Source: Chalara sp. BL73
Lineage: Eukaryota; Ascomycota; Leotiomycetes; Helotiales
Reading direction: 5' to 3'
Assembly (NCBI GenBank): GCA_918026815.1
Contig: CAKJVC010000006.1
Coordinates: forward strand, 1,817,164 to 1,881,163
DNA length: 64,000 bases
Under the pieces are notes generated by a model that saw nothing but the letters and a program-made list of their open reading frames with translations, was not told the DNA's origin and did not search any database. This document shows, piece after piece, positions 19,829-30,855 of this stretch. Each line of letters opens with the position of its first letter. Within the stretch, counting starts at the first letter, position 1. The position numbers and the translations under genes were made by a program.

Positions 19829-21652
19829 GGCCTGCTAGCTGAGATGAGCGTTCGAGATTGTTGTGGCGTGTGGAGCTAGGAAAGATGTATGTGGTGCTAA
19901 ATTTCACAATTGTATAACGAGCGGTACAAATCCTATGTTGTTATGGTTTACTCCAAATATCTGCAAGTAAATAGATGAACATAGTTGAATGAATGAATGC
20001 GTATTATGGGTCCTCGAGGCAAACCTTTATCGTCGAAACTTCATTGGGCTATGATCCAACACTAAGATACCCGCCCGAGCCGACGTATTTACGACAATCA
20101 GGTTTACTGGCTAGATGATTAAAGATCCCAAGAAAGAATATCTTAGGCCGAGGGGTGTTGCGACTCCCGGGACCTCGTACTATCGTTATGTAAAGTACAA
20201 TCGAGCTCGCCGCACCAGTTAAGATCTATGTGCTCCCCTCCATGCTTGAGTGTTCAGAGTAATATGGATATGTAAATGAATTTGGAGATGTTGGAAGACG
20301 GTGGTCAATCTAGCGTTGGCAGCATTACGACCGATTCGTATAACCCTCCCTCAGCACTTCACGTAGTGCCCCTGTATCCAAGCAGGATGGTTTCAACGGA
20401 CTGAGTGGCGATAACGGGCGACAGAGTAGATTCTTCTGCGAAAGGCCCTTTGTAAATGATAAGGAGAAATTTTACTACCCCTGGCAGGGATTGTGCTAAT
20501 GATGTAGCTTTCAAGTGCCTATACCACAATGTGTTTCTGCCAAAATTTGAGCCGCACTCAAATGCAGACCAAGGTTTGGCCCATACCAAAATTTGGTAGT
20601 CACCTCTGATGGGTTCACGTGAAGGCCGGGTTTCATAGGGAGACGTTTCTTATCATGACTCTGCTAGCTAGCCTCCAGTTGTTAGGATTTGAGAATCCAG
20701 GGGTAGCTGACATGTCTCTGACTAAGTGGGGAACGCTAGCGCTGAAGACTTTTCACACACACAATTGCTAGAACACACTTCATCAATCATACAGCGAACA
20801 ATAGAGAGCCTGTCGGCATCTCAAAACTCCTTCTGACTATCATTGTGTAATTCACGTTCTATCACCGGTGTCAGGAATCGGCTTACGTAAGTAGGCCAAG
20901 GAGCTAGAGCACCTCACGCACACACAGATTACAGCCGTAATTGTAGAAAATATCATAACCACATAACGCTCTTACAAGCCCTGTATTCCATCGCCGTGAT
21001 ACCCTCACAGGTCCTCTAATTGATTCCCTGCCTATTAGACCCTATTTCTGATATCCGGCTACCAGCTGAAGCAATGTCGACCAGACCATCGAGTGAAGTA
21101 AGCGCAGCAAACAAAGCATCCAATTCTCCAAATCGTCGCACTTTGCAACCGACGAATCTATCGAGACTCATCATATTGCGGCTCTAAACGCTAGATCGAA
21201 AGTGCAAATCTTTCATGCGTGTACATCTGTGCTGTTCGTTATTATGATTCCTCGGTAGCGTCTGTATCATCTGGTCAACATTCCGCGCTGGCTTCCATTA
21301 TCCTATTTTGCGGCGTCTTGCCAGAAAGGGTATATAGTCGGCTTGGTAGCCTACATCTGCCAAGGACAAGAGGTATCTATGGTTAAGGAATACAGCGTTT
21401 CAATATAGGTTTCGTATGCTTAAAATTTGTTACCCTTCTCTGCTTTATCGTGTTTTTAATCAAGTGTTCTGCATGCGCTAGTTTTCTCACGTTTAATGCG
21501 ATACTACAAGATAGTGAGGTAGCTGGGGAAGGCACTTAGAAGTCCGTACTTTTACTTCGCGGAATGCCGCGAGCGACTTGATGACATTTAAGTTTTATTC
21601 ATGTATTTTCCAGTAGCTGTTGTGTCTAAGCTGCAGGCAGCATTTGGCTATT
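19829..21652. other. long intergenic region with one dispersed repeat
   Basis: No supported gene in 1.8 kb. The only recognisable feature is the repeat at 20680-20840. Confidence 0.45.
20680..20840 (+). repeat. dispersed repeat E, copy 1
   Basis: About 160 bp from TGTTAGGATTTGAGAATC to about CTTCTGACTAT. It is highly similar to 33951-34110 (shared GGGGAACGCTAGCGCTGAAG and AACAATAGAGAGCCTG). It starts with TG and could be a solo LTR, but the 3' end and a target duplication could not be fixed. Confidence 0.6.
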
Positions 21653-22575
21653 CTAAACAATACGCCGCATCAACATTTGGACAAGCTCTTGAGCCAGTTT
21701 CCCACCCTCTCCAACCAATGAAAGAAACTCAGGACAATGAATCAGACTTCTCGCTTCACATGTAGTATACAACATCACTAGCGACCTTAGATCATCGGTG
21801 ACATCGACACGATCCGGTGTATTCTCATCAGAGTAGGCATATCGCAGTAGCTCAACAATGTCGAGTCGCCGTGCCGCATACAGGGTAAATGATACCAATG
21901 TTTTGTGCAGTTTGTGTAAAGCGAGGGTTTTCAAAGCTTCGATACCCCATTTTTCCGCAAAGACGTATATCTGTGCGTGGCTTAGCAAAACGGGGGTATA
22001 ATCCTCCGTAGGTCTAGAATTCGGACGGATTTGGCATCGACTGGCAGAGATTGCGTGAATTGCGTCTACATCATAGAGCTTGTCATCGAGTGATTGCCGC
22101 AGGAGGCGACTCTTTGTTGTTTTTTTGGTTTTTTTGGGCGTGGATCCCCACATAACTTCAGGCTCAGGCTCAGGCCCCGGCTCAGGTGCAAGCGCTGCAG
22201 GTCCGTTCTCATCACGATCAGAAGTAGGAACATCTTGTGATATGGCAAGTAAAGATATGTCTTCAATATTGGGTCTGTAAATGGGATCTGGCGTAGCATA
22301 GTCTCCAGTATAGGCAAATTGACAGAATCGTGTGAAGGTATCTTCTTGTACATCCTCAAAGACCGCTTTTCTATCCGAAGCTTCTGCCATAACTCCATTG
22401 ACTAGAACATCGAGTGCCCGTGACTGTTTGGCGACAGCTGTTGTATGGACAGTAAACTCTGCATGGCTCTGTCCAATAACAAACAAGAACTGTTTTGAAC
22501 TGAATATACTGGGCTAAAGTCAGCTTCAGGCTATAGTCGGAAACTCAAAGCTCACCCTGCTTCTAGTGCTGCCAT
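21653..22575 (-). CDS. BTB/POZ domain protein
   Basis: 291 residues. Proposed exon 1 is 20 nt (22575-22556, MAALEAG), with a 47-nt intron (22509-22555; donor GTGAGC, branch GCTGAC, acceptor CCCAG), then exon 2 (22508-21653). The splice gives GIFSSKQFLFVIGQSHAEFT, the canonical start of fungal BTB proteins, and the exons sum to a multiple of three. The BTB fold continues VHTTAVAKQSRALDVLVNG, then FEDVQEDTFTRFCQFAYTG. A charged, Pro-rich insert (PEPGPEPEPEV) precedes a helical C-terminus (YVFAEKWGIEALKTLALHKL). BTB proteins dimerise and often act as CUL3 adaptors; this one has no second recognised domain. Confidence 0.85.
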
Positions 22576-22590
22576 TATGAACCCGTAAAT

Positions 22591-23028
22591 TCAAATACCG
22601 TTTTCGAGACGATCATCATCTTCGAAGTAGATAAGGGTCTTATGATACTCCATTTCATCTTTCTGTCCATTTGTTACACAAGAGTTGCGGTGAGAGAAGC
22701 ACCAATCGTTTGATAGGTAGTTGATAACATGTGACGTACCATGTTCGCCAAGCACGGTGTCAAATAGAGATGCCCTATTGTAAGGTTCAGTGAAAGATCG
22801 CCAAGGCGGTAAGGGTTTGAAATCGACGATGCGGTGAGAGTATGACTTGATACTCTCCACGCGAAAGTAACAAAGTCAGCGTCTCAGATACAGTCGATTC
22901 CTCACATAGGCATTCTCAACAGTCTCATGTGGCCGTTCTGCATCGTTGCCTCTCCGGCTGATGGAGATAACAAGATCTTCTTTGAAAGACTTGGGGGAGG
23001 GCTTGGAGACAAATTTGGGACGAATCAT
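22591..23028 (-). CDS. small hypothetical protein, two exons
   Basis: 128 residues, not recognised. Exon 1 (23028-22906) starts MIRPKFVSKPSPKSFKEDLV and ends at donor GTGAGG. A 51-nt intron (22855-22905, branch GCTGAC, weak acceptor GGAG) leads to exon 2 (22854-22591), containing GTSHVINYLSNDWCFSHRNS and KTLIYFEDDDRLENGI. Both exons are phase 0. It lies just upstream of the BTB gene on the same strand. The opposite-strand frame 22927-23259 is taken as a shadow. Confidence 0.5.
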
Positions 23029-23259
23029 AAGTTGGCTAAGGCACTAGATATAGCGAGAAAATGTTGGAGGTTGAGGGAAAGGAGGAGTAGTGCACTTGGC
23101 ACTAGGGAGAGGGTGTTTGATTGTAGGGATGGGATGGCGAGCTTGGGTGGACGTGCTACTCTGAATCCCCAGTCCAGGTTACAAAGTTTAGTTGCAGAAT
23201 CCTATAAGATACGAAAGATAGATAACTTAGCATTCAGGCTACTGGTTCTTGAGAAATGA

Positions 23260-23305
23260 AGATAGCTGGGGTTTCTCGATTGCTACAATCAAGAAACCCC
23301 TATCT
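23260..23305. repeat. short perfect-like hairpin
   Basis: AGATAGCTGGGGTTTCTCGAT pairs with ATCAAGAAACCCCTATCT across a short loop. It could be a small transposon relic or a structured RNA end; nothing decides. Confidence 0.4.
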
Positions 23306-23407
23306 AGTGCTAGTGTCTATTTTCCGTCTCACTTATCGAGCAAGACTGCTTCTCTCCTCGCTCTTCTAGTTTAGGCTCGCTATCTCCGCTTTCCTCTTCT
23401 TTATTCC

Positions 23408-23597
23408 TGTTTGTATCAATACTTCCAGAATAGATTAGCTACTGAATGGGGGATGGATCATGTGACTCTGTTACATGACTCAGATGGGATGCATATCCTC
23501 ATCCCTTCTTTCAACCTTCAACAATTCAATCACATTCGACCCAACAGGCAACTACGTAGCAATTACGTGGTATTGCCACGGGTAGAGTGATCCCACA
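23408..23597 (-). repeat. solo LTR of Copia-2 family
   Basis: Inverted, diverged copy of the 170-bp Copia-2 LTR (ends TGTTTGTATC and TGATCCCACA; shared CCTTCAACAATTCAATCACA region). It is flanked by the perfect 5-bp duplication ATTCC (23403-23407 and 23598-23602). Confidence 0.85.
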
Positions 23598-24490
23598 ATT
23601 CCCAAGGCTTATCTTCCTTCTTGTATGCGGCCAAGCGCTGCTCATCCAGCATTGGCCATCGGCTATGCTTGACTTCGCACCGTTGTCACCATGTAGCAGA
23701 GATAAATTCGCACTTTCATTCTGTGCCAATGGCTCCTGCTTTGCTTATTCATGTAAAAAGTTTCACAGAACAATCCTTTGCGTATGATAAGCGGCAGTCC
23801 GCTGCATCCAGATTTTTCAACCAGAAAATCAAATACGTAGCTAGAATTCAAACTCCACATAAATAAATCTAGCCGACTAGCTAACTAGGCGCTTCTACTT
23901 TTTATCTTCCTCGCTAATGATCCCTCTTGAACACTGGGATAAAGAGCATCAAATACTAAGTGCTCTGAATCCACCGGCATCAGTAGCTCTCGTTGGGGGC
24001 CGGACATTTTGATCCGGCACGACATGCAACAAACTCAACCCCCTTTTCTTGATCATTTCTTCATTTCATTTCATTGTTAAATTTCATTCCAGAGAGTGCC
24101 ATACGTCCGCCTCCCCCTAGCCTGGCTACGGAATCCTCGATCAGCCAACCGCATAAACGAAAGAAGCACGGTGAGATTAATCACGATGGCGGTTGACTGG
24201 CTGCTTCCATGAGGTAGCACACGGAATACCCAAAAGATATATCTATTATTTGGTAAGTGTAGGAAGTAGGGGGTTTACGGATCCACATACGACCCACCAG
24301 GTCACGTGGTCCGCACAACCCCCATTTTGTAGAATCTAGAACCTAATACAACAACAATTATTACCGTATCCACCAAGAGCAAAAGTGCGGCCTACAAAGT
24401 AGAGCTGCGCCTTTTCCCCGTGGAAGGTAAGACCTGTACCAACAGTAAGAATGGCCTTGGCGCTGTTACAACAAATCATGTGATATACTC
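23598..24490. other. intergenic, no supported gene
   Basis: Between two solo LTRs. Nothing recognised. Confidence 0.4.
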
Positions 24491-24688
24491 TGTTCAAATA
24501 GAAAGAGTCACGTGGCCTTCAGAGAGTATAGGGCAAACGAGTATCAATTGCTGAAGGTTATAGAACCTAAACTACAGGAGAGAATCCCTCTACTTATAGA
24601 GGTGTGATACCCACATGTCAGCACACTGATGCCTACAGGTGCCTACAATAAACTTTAGGTATGGTCCTTAGACCTAGCCTGTTCAACA
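24491..24688 (+). repeat. solo LTR of Copia-1 family
   Basis: 198 bp from TGTTCAAATAG to CTGTTCAACA, nearly the same as the Copia-1 LTRs at 39609 and 43974. It lacks one 10-bp TGGTGCCTAC unit and has a few substitutions. The perfect 5-bp duplication TACTC flanks it (24486-24490 and 24689-24693). Confidence 0.93.
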
Positions 24689-24817
24689 TACTCCATTTTC
24701 TACCTCCAAGGGAAATTTTGTTTGCCAAATAGTACCACACATATGTATGGCCAAAGTCGGGGCGTATTTGCTGTGGCATTGCTGTGGATCTATAGTGTAA
24801 AAAGTAGTATATGTGTT

Positions 24818-24987
24818 TGTCGGATCACTCTACCTGTGGCAACACCACGTCTTTACGTGGATTGCTTAGGTTGAATGTGATTGATTGTTGAAGGTTGAAT
24901 GGAGGAATGAGGATATGCCCCTTCCAGGGTCATGTGACGGTGTCACATGACCTGTCCCCCATTCAATAACTAATCTACGTACAAACA
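24818..24987 (-). repeat. Copia-2 LTR (3' copy)
   Basis: 170 bp, TG...CA ends. Contains the palindromic GTCATGTGACGGTGTCACATGAC. Confidence 0.9.
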
Positions 24988-25199
24988 CTGGGCATACTTT
25001 AAGAATGCCCTGAATTGCTATTGAATAGAATCGATGAAAAGAATCAAAGGAAAAATCAATTTGATTGGCCAGTGGCCAGTATCTCATTCGCAAATACCCC
25101 TCCCCAAACCTCCCTTGCAAAGCGTCCTTGCAAAGCGTCCTTGCAAAACGTCCTTGCAAAGCATCCTTGCAAAACGCCCGTAACGCTCCGTAACGTTCC

Positions 25200-28100
25200 C
25201 TATTCGGTTCTCTCCACCCATTCTACGGCTCGGATATCGATTGTATTGGTGTCAATGAGCTGTTTTAGGGCCGTAGAAGCTTTGCTTTTGGTGAAGGAGT
25301 CAGCGGGATTGCTATCACCACTTATCCACTTGACTTCCGCGATCTCTCTTCGTTCATATGATTGGCGGAGGCATAGAACGTCGATCATGAGCCGCTTCTC
25401 TTGTGTAGTTCCCAGCCTGACGAGGCAGTCGTACAATGACCTTGAATCTGTGCAGAGAACTAGAAGGAGGGTGATATTGAGGATCTTATCGATCGTAGCT
25501 TGGATCGAAGCGCCGATATCAAATCCATGGGCCATAGCATAGAGCTCGGAAGCTAACACGCTCCTTGTTACTCTTTTGCATTTGACTGACGACCAGTGGA
25601 TGATATTTGCTCGATTCTGACTGTCAGCTAATACTAATATATATCCAATTTGAGATGAGAGATCCTTATTGTTGGCGAAAAAGGAGTCAGTAAATACTAG
25701 TAGATTCAAGGTCTTGATATCTAGCTTGACGAATCGGAGGCCGCGAGTAGAGTTGTCGATTTGCCACTGAAGCCGCTTGTTCAGGGCTTTGATAGCTTCT
25801 TCGTCAGGGTTAGTTGCCTGGGCTGCAAAAGATAAGTCAAAAGAAGCTTCAGGCTGTGATACAGAAGCGATGTAAGCTCCTTTTGCACGCTGAGCGATAT
25901 ATTGATCCTTAGTGTCGACAATACGGGTCAGGCTTCTAAAGCTAGTAGTTGAAAAGGAACCGGTATCGACAAGCTTGAGGTTTTTGCATTGGCGTTCCTG
26001 AGAAAGCGTAATAGTTCCGGCCGCGTCGAGCTTTACAAGGCCTTTATTGAACTTGATTGAGTGATCGAGTGTAAAAGCTTCCTTGTTCTTGGCTAGTAAT
26101 CGAGCTTGTTCCAGCTTGCTTTACTTTAGATTTGCAAAATCGAGGTCTCCGAGAAACAGCGTGTCGTCAGTTTGTAAGCCGACGAGCCCGAAAAGTTGGT
26201 TGCTGAGCAAAAGGCATAAGTTGTAAGTTAATTGGCTCATTCCGAGTTCTTTCAAGTGATGCGTGTGATAAGTTTTGAACTAGTGGTTGCCGGCTTCCGG
26301 AACGCCGTACAGTGGTTTGACTACTTTGAGAATTGAGCTTTTGCCTAGTTTGCTGGCTAGTTCTGGTAGAGGCGTAATATAGAAGTCACGGTTGAGCTTA
26401 GTAGCTGATTGAACGTAGGCTTAAGAAATATCTCGAAAGTATAAAGTCTTTACGGGCTGTAAACAGGCCGCAAAGCAAAGTATCAAGCGTTGGCTGACCC
26501 GTTGAATTGTGGGTGATTGGGTCAGTACGAGTCCTTTTTCTAGGTCGTTGTAAGCCTGAACGACCAAGCGTGATTTCTCGAAAGCTTGATTAGTTCCTTT
26601 GTTTTTGATTTCGTCGACGAACTTTGAATTGAAGATTCGTACGCTTCGGGGAACTGTAGCAAGGTCTACTATTTCAAACACTCCTTTCTTTAGCAAGCCT
26701 GTAATTTCCAGTTGGCGGGAGGCTGCAAAAGAGTCGTTGTCTTGTATAAAAGCCGTGATATCAGGAAAAGAGTTTTTGCGGGGTCTCCCTCGGCCGCGTT
26801 TGGCTGGTTGTAGCGGTGGCACGGAAACAGTAATTGAATCCTCGAGCTGTAGCGGCTGTTCGGGGCTTGTAGCAAAGCTTACAGGCCGTGAAAATTGTGC
26901 AGGCTCGCTATTCTTCTGGCTTTCTTCCGTATAGTAAAGCTTTACGGTTGTTGATCGGAAAGTAGTTGAGCTGTGAAGTAAGTCGATTACACATGATTCT
27001 CCTTTAATTGATATCAGCTTGTATAGGCCATTTCAGTGGCCACGTCCCTCTGTGTTGCCTTCCCTTTATAGTAGTACTGGCGAGTTCAAAAGAAGGTCGT
27101 GAATAGCGTCGATCCTAGAGCCATTCCGCATGTTGAGAGCGTTGTTGACTTGGCGTGCAGCTTTAAGCTTCTTGATTTCTTCCATAGCTTTCTTGAGAGC
27201 TGTAGCTCGTTGCTGAACAGTAGCTGGAGAAGCGTCGAGCTCAGTGATTCGTGGATAGGCTCCGTAGACCAATAGCGTAGGCACAAGCCCGTCGGGGCCT
27301 GCAGAGTCGTTTACAGCTTTGAAGGCTATTTGCAGAGCCATATCTTTGTCGATATCTTGAATCTCGGCCGTAATAATTTGAAAAGCACGACGCAAAAGGC
27401 CGTAGTATCGTTCGACTAGTCCGATTGAGTTGTGAGCCTCTACAGGTGCAGTTCTGATCTTGATGTCTATAAAGCCGGCGTGTTGCTTGAATTCTTTGCT
27501 GACAAAGTTCTTGCTAGCGTCGGTAGCAATCAGGTCAAGAAAGCCTAAATAGGTGTCAATCCAGCACATGCGTAGCACGTCCCATGTATACTTTGCGCTG
27601 ATATTTTGAAGCTATCTTCCTGCCTGATATCGAGTAGCCTGGTCGACGATATAGAGCAATAGGCTTTTGTCGATATACATGATATCGACAACAATACAAT
27701 AATTGAATTCGATATTGCTATTTTCGATTGTGAACCTGAATCTGCCAGAAGATTTGCTATGCTTTTGGCAGTAAAAGCAATATCGAGTCAGGTGCTCTAA
27801 AGCACTTTTGCTGACTTTATGGCCGGCACGAGTCAGTACCGCTTTAAGCCTACCTACCGAAGGATAGCCGAATCGGTGATGAAGCCGGCGTAGCTCTGAA
27901 TTGGTGAAATAGCAAAAGTTGTTGTCGAAAGAGTTTTTCAAAAAAGACTGTAATGAAGTATTCCAAAACAAAAATAAATGGCCAAAACGACGTACAACTG
28001 GCACGTTGCCGTTCGGAGTAACTAGAACGTTTTTCAGGTTGTTTAAATAAACCTGTAAAAAATCCATATCCGCAAAGCTAAAAAGGAATAGAGTATCTGC

Positions 28101-29924
28101 TTCGACTATGTGAAATTGTACTTGGCCTAGTAGAGTATCGAAGAGAATAGAGCCAATTGATGTCGTAGATCCAATACCAAACTGTACTTTAATCATCTCT
28201 TTTGTCGTGTTGTCGATGTCGATATTAAAACTGCTTTGGCGCTGTAGAGCCTGAAGCTGGCCATAGCCGGCTGTCGAGTGCTTAAAAGCGCCGGTGTCGA
28301 TTATAATACCGTAGAATTGGCTAGCGTTGTAGCGTAGTAGGTTAGCAGAAGCAGCGGCGTAGATATCAGCGTTGTACGGGTCGTTTTCAGAGTCACTTAC
28401 GAGGTTGTTGTCATGAATACGGCCCGTAGCTGCAATCAGATGGCCTACAGCTCGATCACTCAGCTCCGTAATCAGCGAAGTTGCGTCGCTGCTTGCAAAG
28501 TAGCTTGTTGCAAAGTGCTCTGTTTGATCGGTAGAGCTAAGCTCAGAGTTTGGATCAGAAAAAAGGTCGAAATCAAGGTCGGCTTTAATTGTTAAAGCAC
28601 TGAAAGCTTCGTCGATGCCCTCGGAATCGCTTTCGCTATCCTCATTGCCTTCAAATGTTATAATGTATTGGCGTAGACTGTCGTTGAAGCGTTTGTTGAA
28701 GTCGGGTGCTTTAGTGTCGAACCTGTTCAAGTTACGAGCTTTAAATCGAGCTTTTGCTTCCCCCTGTTCTTCGGAGCTGTGTTTCCACGAGCGGCAGTTC
28801 TCTCTTTTGCACACGAAGCAACGGCCTTTGTGTCGTAAGCTGTGCTAGCGATTTCCTAAGTTGTAGTTGTGCCTTTTACCGTAATACCGACGGTCTGTAA
28901 AGTACGCTGTAGAATCCGGGTTAGCTGCTTCGTGGGTTGCAATTAAGGAGCGTAGGTCATTAATCAAGCCCGCTACGGTGCTTGCGGGTTTGTAGCAGGC
29001 GTACCGGCAAGCTTCATTCTGTTGGCAGGCTGTAATAAGCTTGTTGTAAAGGAAATTTTCGGATCGAAAGCTGATATCTAAGCCATGCTGAAGCTGACGC
29101 AGATCCTTGACTAAAAGCTGAAGGCATTCTGTAGTCGGCTTTGCAGAGTTGCTTGCGATTACGCTTTGGAGAGTTGTATTGTTCCACCGACTCAGTATGC
29201 TACGCTTGTATTCAGGGCCTTCGAAGTAATTAAAGGTTGCAGCACATATTTGATCAAAAGTAGCAGTGCCGTTAATGTTCCTGAGATTAGTGTAGTAGTG
29301 GTCGAGAGCTAGCCCTCGTAGCATAATCGAATAAGCCTGAGCTAATGCTATTCTTGGTATACCTGCTTTGCTGCACAAGTCGAGGAAAATAGTCAGCTTA
29401 AAGTCAAAATTGTTATTCTTTCCACTGTACTTAATATCCTCGCTGTACAGCTTAGTCAAAGCGGCCAACTCTCTGCTGTAACTGTAGTTCCCTTCTAGCT
29501 GTGATTCTATGTTGGGTTCTTGCAATTGCTGAGCTTGTTCTTGGAGCCCGTAAGCCGTAGGTCGTTTTTGTATCCGTTCGGAAAGCTCTACGGATGTTAT
29601 TTTGCTTAGGCCTCCCGGTTGGCTCAGCAAAACTTTGATTTCTTCATTTTTCCAAGTATAGCGTTCTTCCTCATTTGCTACGTCATATAAAGTTTGGCTT
29701 AAGGATCTGGATTTGTTGTGAAGTAGTACGTAAACGCCACCGTTGTGCAGATAAGCCCGTAAGTTCTGGCGGATCGAAAGAGCAACTTTGTTGAATTCCT
29801 CTTTGTCGAAGCTTTTGAAATCATCTTGAAAAAGCTCCCAGAGGTCGGCATCCAACTTTGTATACTGTGTGTATTCCCTGATTCTTGCAATCACGTATAA
29901 GTTGAGGTTCTCCACTGTAGCCAT
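25200..29924 (-). pseudogene. Copia-2 Gag-Pol polyprotein with many in-frame stops
   Basis: Gag starts ATG at 29924 (MATVENLNLYVIARIREYTQ). A zinc-knuckle-like CFVCKRENCRSWKH follows at about 28800, then protease (IIIDTGAFKHST, about 28300), the GAG-pre-integrase HHCC region (RRLHHRFGYP...CFYCQKH, about 27800), integrase (DLIATDASKNF...GLVERYYG, about 27540-27400), RT (QTDD in place of YVDD, about 26180) and RNase H (25700-25250). One frame runs throughout but is broken by stops, for example after NLGNR (about 28843), at 27612-27614, after SPVLL and GRGH (about 27064 and 27010), at about 26419, 26280 and 26125. Each sits where Gln or Trp fits (CAG, CAA or TGG expected), which is the RIP signature. 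YVDD replaced by QTDD is unusual. Confidence 0.9.
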
Positions 29925-30309
29925 CTTTGCGTTGATACCATTATATTGCCACTTCTTTTCATCGATTAGTTCTTGATTTCCGGGGGAGTCTGCAGAGGTA
30001 GCTATAATTAGCTAAGTACGCGTACAGTTCGGTTTAGGGATTGGTTCGAAGCAAATAAGGTTGCAGATCCGGTGCAGCGTCACAAAGATCAAGGATCAAG
30101 TGTTGAAGGCCATATGTGTCACGTGAAGTGTCACGTGATCCATGTACGGAATAGGTTTGGTCTCAGCCTACAATATGTATATATCACTCGTTTTCTCTCA
30201 TTCTGTAGAAGAAAAAAAGCACTTTCCACTTCAATATCAAGGGATAGGTTGTAGTTGAATTGAATTGATTCGAGTTCGATATTCTGATCTGAAAGATCTA
30301 ACTGATCAG

Positions 30310-30479
30310 TGTCGGATCACTTTACCTGTGGCAACACCACGTCTTTACGTGGATTGCTTAGGTTGAATGTGATTGATTGTTGAAGGTTGAATGGAGGAAT
30401 GAGGATATGCCCCTTCCAGGGTCATGTGACGGTGTCACATGACCTGCCCCCCATTCAATAACTAATCTACGTACAAACA
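30310..30479 (-). repeat. Copia-2 LTR (5' copy)
   Basis: 170 bp, differing from the other LTR at a few sites (for example ACTTTACC against ACTCTACC). Confidence 0.9.
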
Positions 30480-30484
30480 GTGTT

Positions 30485-30855
30485 TCTAGTGTTATACCAT
30501 CGGCTGAGTGATATATGTCTGGTTCTTATAATTTTTAGGGTCGGATAGGGAAGCGTGGCTGATATCCATTATCGCAGAAGCTGGCACAAGAGCTTCGCGA
30601 AGTTTAACAGCTAGTTAAAGCACAAACTATCTAATAATTAACAAAGCGGGCGGTCCGAACTGTCTCTCAAAGCTCTTTTGCGTGAGCCTTCACATTCATA
30701 AACTTCCCGACTGCTGTCTTGACCGCCGAACGAGCACACTCAAAAAGAGTGATTGGACTAATAACGCCTCCCAATTCACAATCATTGATCTAGATCCTTC
30801 CCCTAAGCTGAAGTTCCAATGATACTATCTCGGATCTCTCTACCGTTCATCAATA
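30485..30855. other. intergenic, nothing recognised
   Basis: Short stretch downstream of the bZIP gene. No gene seen. Confidence 0.4.

Larger units (their letters stand above)
24818..30479 (-). mobile_element. Copia-2 LTR retrotransposon, complete ends, inactive
   Basis: 5,662 bp with 170-bp LTRs at 24818-24987 and 30310-30479 (TGTCGGATCAC...ACGTACAAACA, differing at only a few positions). The 5-bp duplication GTGTT lies at 24813-24817 and 30480-30484. It is transcribed on the minus strand. The order Gag, protease, integrase, RT, RNase H makes it Ty1/Copia. The polyprotein frame has many nonsense codons. Confidence 0.93.

Noticed and set aside
22927..23259. 110-residue plus-strand frame
   Set aside because: Overlaps a minus-strand two-exon model with better splice signals; content not protein-like.
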